Source: Microbulbifer salipaludis (GTDB taxonomy: Bacteria; Pseudomonadota; Gammaproteobacteria; Pseudomonadales; Cellvibrionaceae). From it: a stretch of DNA of 64,000 bases. Under the pieces are notes generated by a model. The model was not told the origin of the DNA and searched no databases. It saw nothing but the letters and a program-made list of their open reading frames with translations. Shown here one piece after another: positions 62,244 through 64,000 of the stretch. The stretch lies in contig NZ_JAEKJR010000002.1 in assembly GCF_017303155.1 (NCBI RefSeq), positions 682,001 through 746,000 on the forward strand, written 5' to 3'. Each line of letters starts with the position of its first letter. Position 1 is the first letter of the stretch. The position numbers were made by a program, and so were the translations under genes.

Positions 62244-63740
62244 ATGGGTAAAGTGATGATTGAAACTACCGCGAAAGTCCGGGCATTCCTTGGGCAATCC
62301 CCCGTTCCTTTCTATTCCAATGGCGCCTGGGTAACCGGCGACACCGGTAAATCCCTGGCGGTGGAGAACCCCGCTGACAAATCTCCCCTGGCCACCATTG
62401 CGGAAGCGGTCGCCAATGACGCAGAGCAGGCCATTGAAGCTGCACATGCGGCGTTCCAGTCCTGGCAAGACACCGCGCCTGCCGAGCGCGCTGCGCTATT
62501 GCGCAAGCTGGCGGACCTGTGTGAGCGCGATGCGGAAGAGCTCTCCCAGCTCGAAGCGCTGGACGTGGGCAAGCCGGTAGAAAATGCCCGCGGCTTCGAT
62601 GTGCCCTTTGGTATCGAGTGCCTGCGTTACTTCGCCGACCTGTGTGAAAAAGAAGAATTCGAAACCCCGCTGACCCTGGCCGGTATGAAGCAGGCCCGTA
62701 AGGTACGTCTTCCCTACGGCGTAGTGGGCTTTATCTTTCCCTGGAACTTCCCGCTGACCCTGTGCCAGTGGGGCATTGCACCGGCATTGGCAGCGGGTAA
62801 TACCGTGTTGGTAAAACCGTCGGAAGTCACTCCACTGTCTACTCTGTACCTCGCCAAATTGGCTGAGGAAGCGGGCTTCCCCGCCGGTGTAATCAATGTG
62901 CTGCCCGGCGAAGGCCCGGAAGTGGGCACCGTGTTCACCCGGCACCCGAAAGTGCGTTTTGTCTCCTTTACCGGTTCCTCCCGGGTTGGCCGCCTGATTG
63001 GCGAAGCCTGTGGCGCGAACCTGAAACCAGTGAAATTGGAACTGGGTGGCAAGGGTGCCTCCATTATCTGTGACGATGCCAATATCAGCGCGGCGGCCGC
63101 CGGCCTTGCCGGCGCCATTACCCTGAATACCGGGCAGGTGTGCTGCACCGCGACCCGCTGGATTGTGCACGAGAGTGTCGCCTCTGAATTTATCGAAAAG
63201 GTAAAAGTGGAGTTGGACAAGATACTGATCAAGGCGGGTATGAATGAGGACAGCCAGATGGGCCCGCTGGTGAGCGAGCGCCAACTGAATACTGTCAAGG
63301 GCTATATTGAGCAGGGCCAGGAGCAGGGCGCCGAAGTGGTCTACGGCGGCAAGAATATTTCCGATGCGGAGCGCTCCGGCTATTACGTCAGTCCCACGCT
63401 GCTGATGGGTTCAGAAGAAAATATCTGCTTCCGCGAAGAAATCTTCGGCCCGGTCGCCTATATCACCACCTTCAAAGACGATGCGGATGCACTGCGTCAG
63501 GTGAACAGCCTGGACTACGGCCTGGCCAACAGTGTTTGGACCGGTAACAACGATCGCGCCATCGCGATCGCCAAGAAAATGGTTTCCGGCAACAGCTGGG
63601 TTAATGCCCACAACGTATTCGCCTACGGACTGCCCTACGGCGCCTGCAGCGCCAGTGGTATGGGCGGTGGCGTGAACAGCCGTGAAACCATGCTGGACTA
63701 CACGCGCAATCTGTCCATCGCCGAACCCGAAGAGGAATAA
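62244..63740 (+). CDS. NAD(P)+-dependent aldehyde dehydrogenase
   Basis: This 498-aa enzyme has the aldehyde dehydrogenase fold: FIFPWNFPLTLCQWG in the coenzyme-binding region, SFTGSSRVGRLIG, the general-base Glu in LELGGKGASI, and the catalytic Cys in NTGQVCCTATRW. Overall it resembles betaine aldehyde / gamma-aminobutyraldehyde-type dehydrogenases. Given the operator upstream and the agar genes beside it, an anhydrogalactose or other sugar-derived aldehyde is possible, but a different substrate cannot be excluded. Two starts are possible (62244 or MIETTAK at 62256). It is followed after two bases by a phosphotransferase gene. Confidence 0.85.
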   Translation: MGKVMIETTAKVRAFLGQSPVPFYSNGAWVTGDTGKSLAVENPADKSPLATIAEAVANDAEQAIEAAHAAFQSWQDTAPAERAALLRKLADLCERDAEELSQLEALDVGKPVENARGFDVPFGIECLRYFADLCEKEEFETPLTLAGMKQARKVRLPYGVVGFIFPWNFPLTLCQWGIAPALAAGNTVLVKPSEVTPLSTLYLAKLAEEAGFPAGVINVLPGEGPEVGTVFTRHPKVRFVSFTGSSRVGRLIGEACGANLKPVKLELGGKGASIICDDANISAAAAGLAGAITLNTGQVCCTATRWIVHESVASEFIEKVKVELDKILIKAGMNEDSQMGPLVSERQLNTVKGYIEQGQEQGAEVVYGGKNISDAERSGYYVSPTLLMGSEENICFREEIFGPVAYITTFKDDADALRQVNSLDYGLANSVWTGNNDRAIAIAKKMVSGNSWVNAHNVFAYGLPYGACSASGMGGGVNSRETMLDYTRNLSIAEPEEE

Positions 63741-63742
63741 CT

Positions 63743-64000
63743 GTGGATCAGGTAGCATTATGTCATTACCTGATCGACAAAGGTCTTCTGCACTCACAGG
63801 ATGCAACCTTTACCCCGCTCTCTGGCGGGGTTTCTTGTGAAATCCTGCTGATAGACGACGGCCGGTCGCGCTTCGTGGTGAAGCGCGCACTGGACAAGCT
63901 CAAGGTAAAAGACGATTGGTTTGCGGATATCAAACGCAACATCACCGAACAGGAATATCTCCGTTACGTTGGTGAATTCCTTCCCCAATCCGTACCCACC
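63743..64000 (+). CDS. Phosphotransferase (APH / MtnK-like kinase), cut by window end
   Basis: Only the first 86 codons are present. The GTG start gives VDQVALCHYLIDKG, then LSGGVSCEILLID, which is the glycine loop of aminoglycoside phosphotransferase-fold kinases, and FVVKRALDKLKVK, with the ATP-binding Lys. EQEYLRYVGE follows. The family phosphorylates small molecules such as choline, methylthioribose or sugars. The start is two bases after the dehydrogenase stop, so the two are co-translated and probably act on related substrates. Confidence 0.75.
   Translation, partial: MDQVALCHYLIDKGLLHSQDATFTPLSGGVSCEILLIDDGRSRFVVKRALDKLKVKDDWFADIKRNITEQEYLRYVGEFLPQSVPT

Noticed and set aside
1..64000. 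CRISPR arrays, insertion sequences, prophage and toxin-antitoxin genes
   Set aside because: No regularly spaced repeats, transposase, phage structural genes or recognisable toxin pair were seen.

Overview
The window is about 64 kb of bacterial chromosome. It most resembles a marine agar-degrading gammaproteobacterium of the Cellvibrionales (Microbulbifer / Saccharophagus / Teredinibacter type). The basis is gene content: two GH86 beta-agarase-type enzymes, one with CBM6 domains joined by long polyserine linkers and type-3 thrombospondin repeats, a large TonB-dependent receptor of the Xanthomonas/Caulobacter type, and typical gammaproteobacterial housekeeping genes (cbpAM, mnmC, trmL, tusA, epmC, pdxB, alaA, queF). 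The genus is inferred; no rRNA is present.

Left and centre (1 to about 42.8 kb) is ordinary core genome. In order: OmpW porin; cbpA-cbpM chaperone pair; a Ca2+/Na+ exchanger; a TerB-like protein; a serine hydrolase; bauA-mmsA for beta-alanine / malonate semialdehyde breakdown; recQ; a lipoprotein; glutamine cyclotransferase; a DUF502 protein; the mnmC-flavodoxin-trmL run; an ACT-domain regulator; a secreted methyltransferase-like protein; yheU-hydrolase; tusA; the tightly packed epmC-exonuclease-pdxB-NAD kinase-like-methyltransferase run; alaA; msrB; a tandemly duplicated tRNA-Glu/tRNA-Gly operon; an ABC-2 exporter; queF; an adenylate cyclase; a nitroreductase; tRNA-Ser followed by two copies of a folded 130-bp repeat; a GCS2-like ligase overlapping an M14-type deacylase; a CPA1 antiporter; a BLUF photosensor; a methyltransferase; and a SOUL heme-binding protein.

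The right end (about 42.9 to 63.7 kb) is an agar/galactan utilisation locus. A sugar kinase of the 2-keto-3-deoxygluconate type and a PhoD-like phosphatase run leftwards. Divergently, a TonB receptor is followed by a flavin-dependent halogenase-like protein, a Tat-type small subunit, a GMC oxidoreductase and a ThuA-like protein. Convergent to these are the two GH86 enzymes, one secreted and one a lipoprotein, and then an aldehyde dehydrogenase and a phosphotransferase cut by the window end. Polysaccharide would be cut outside by the GH86 enzymes, taken up by the receptor, possibly oxidised in the periplasm by the GMC complex, and fed through the kinase and aldehyde dehydrogenase.

Two observations stand out. 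First, near-identical copies of the palindrome ATTGTTAACAAT lie upstream of the kinase, receptor, both GH86 genes and the aldehyde dehydrogenase. At the three promoters that can be read, the site sits 3-6 bp upstream of the -35 box, suggesting one regulon. Second, the 130-bp repeat after tRNA-Ser folds into nested helices, and the two copies differ by a compensatory base-pair change, pointing to selection on a folded RNA.
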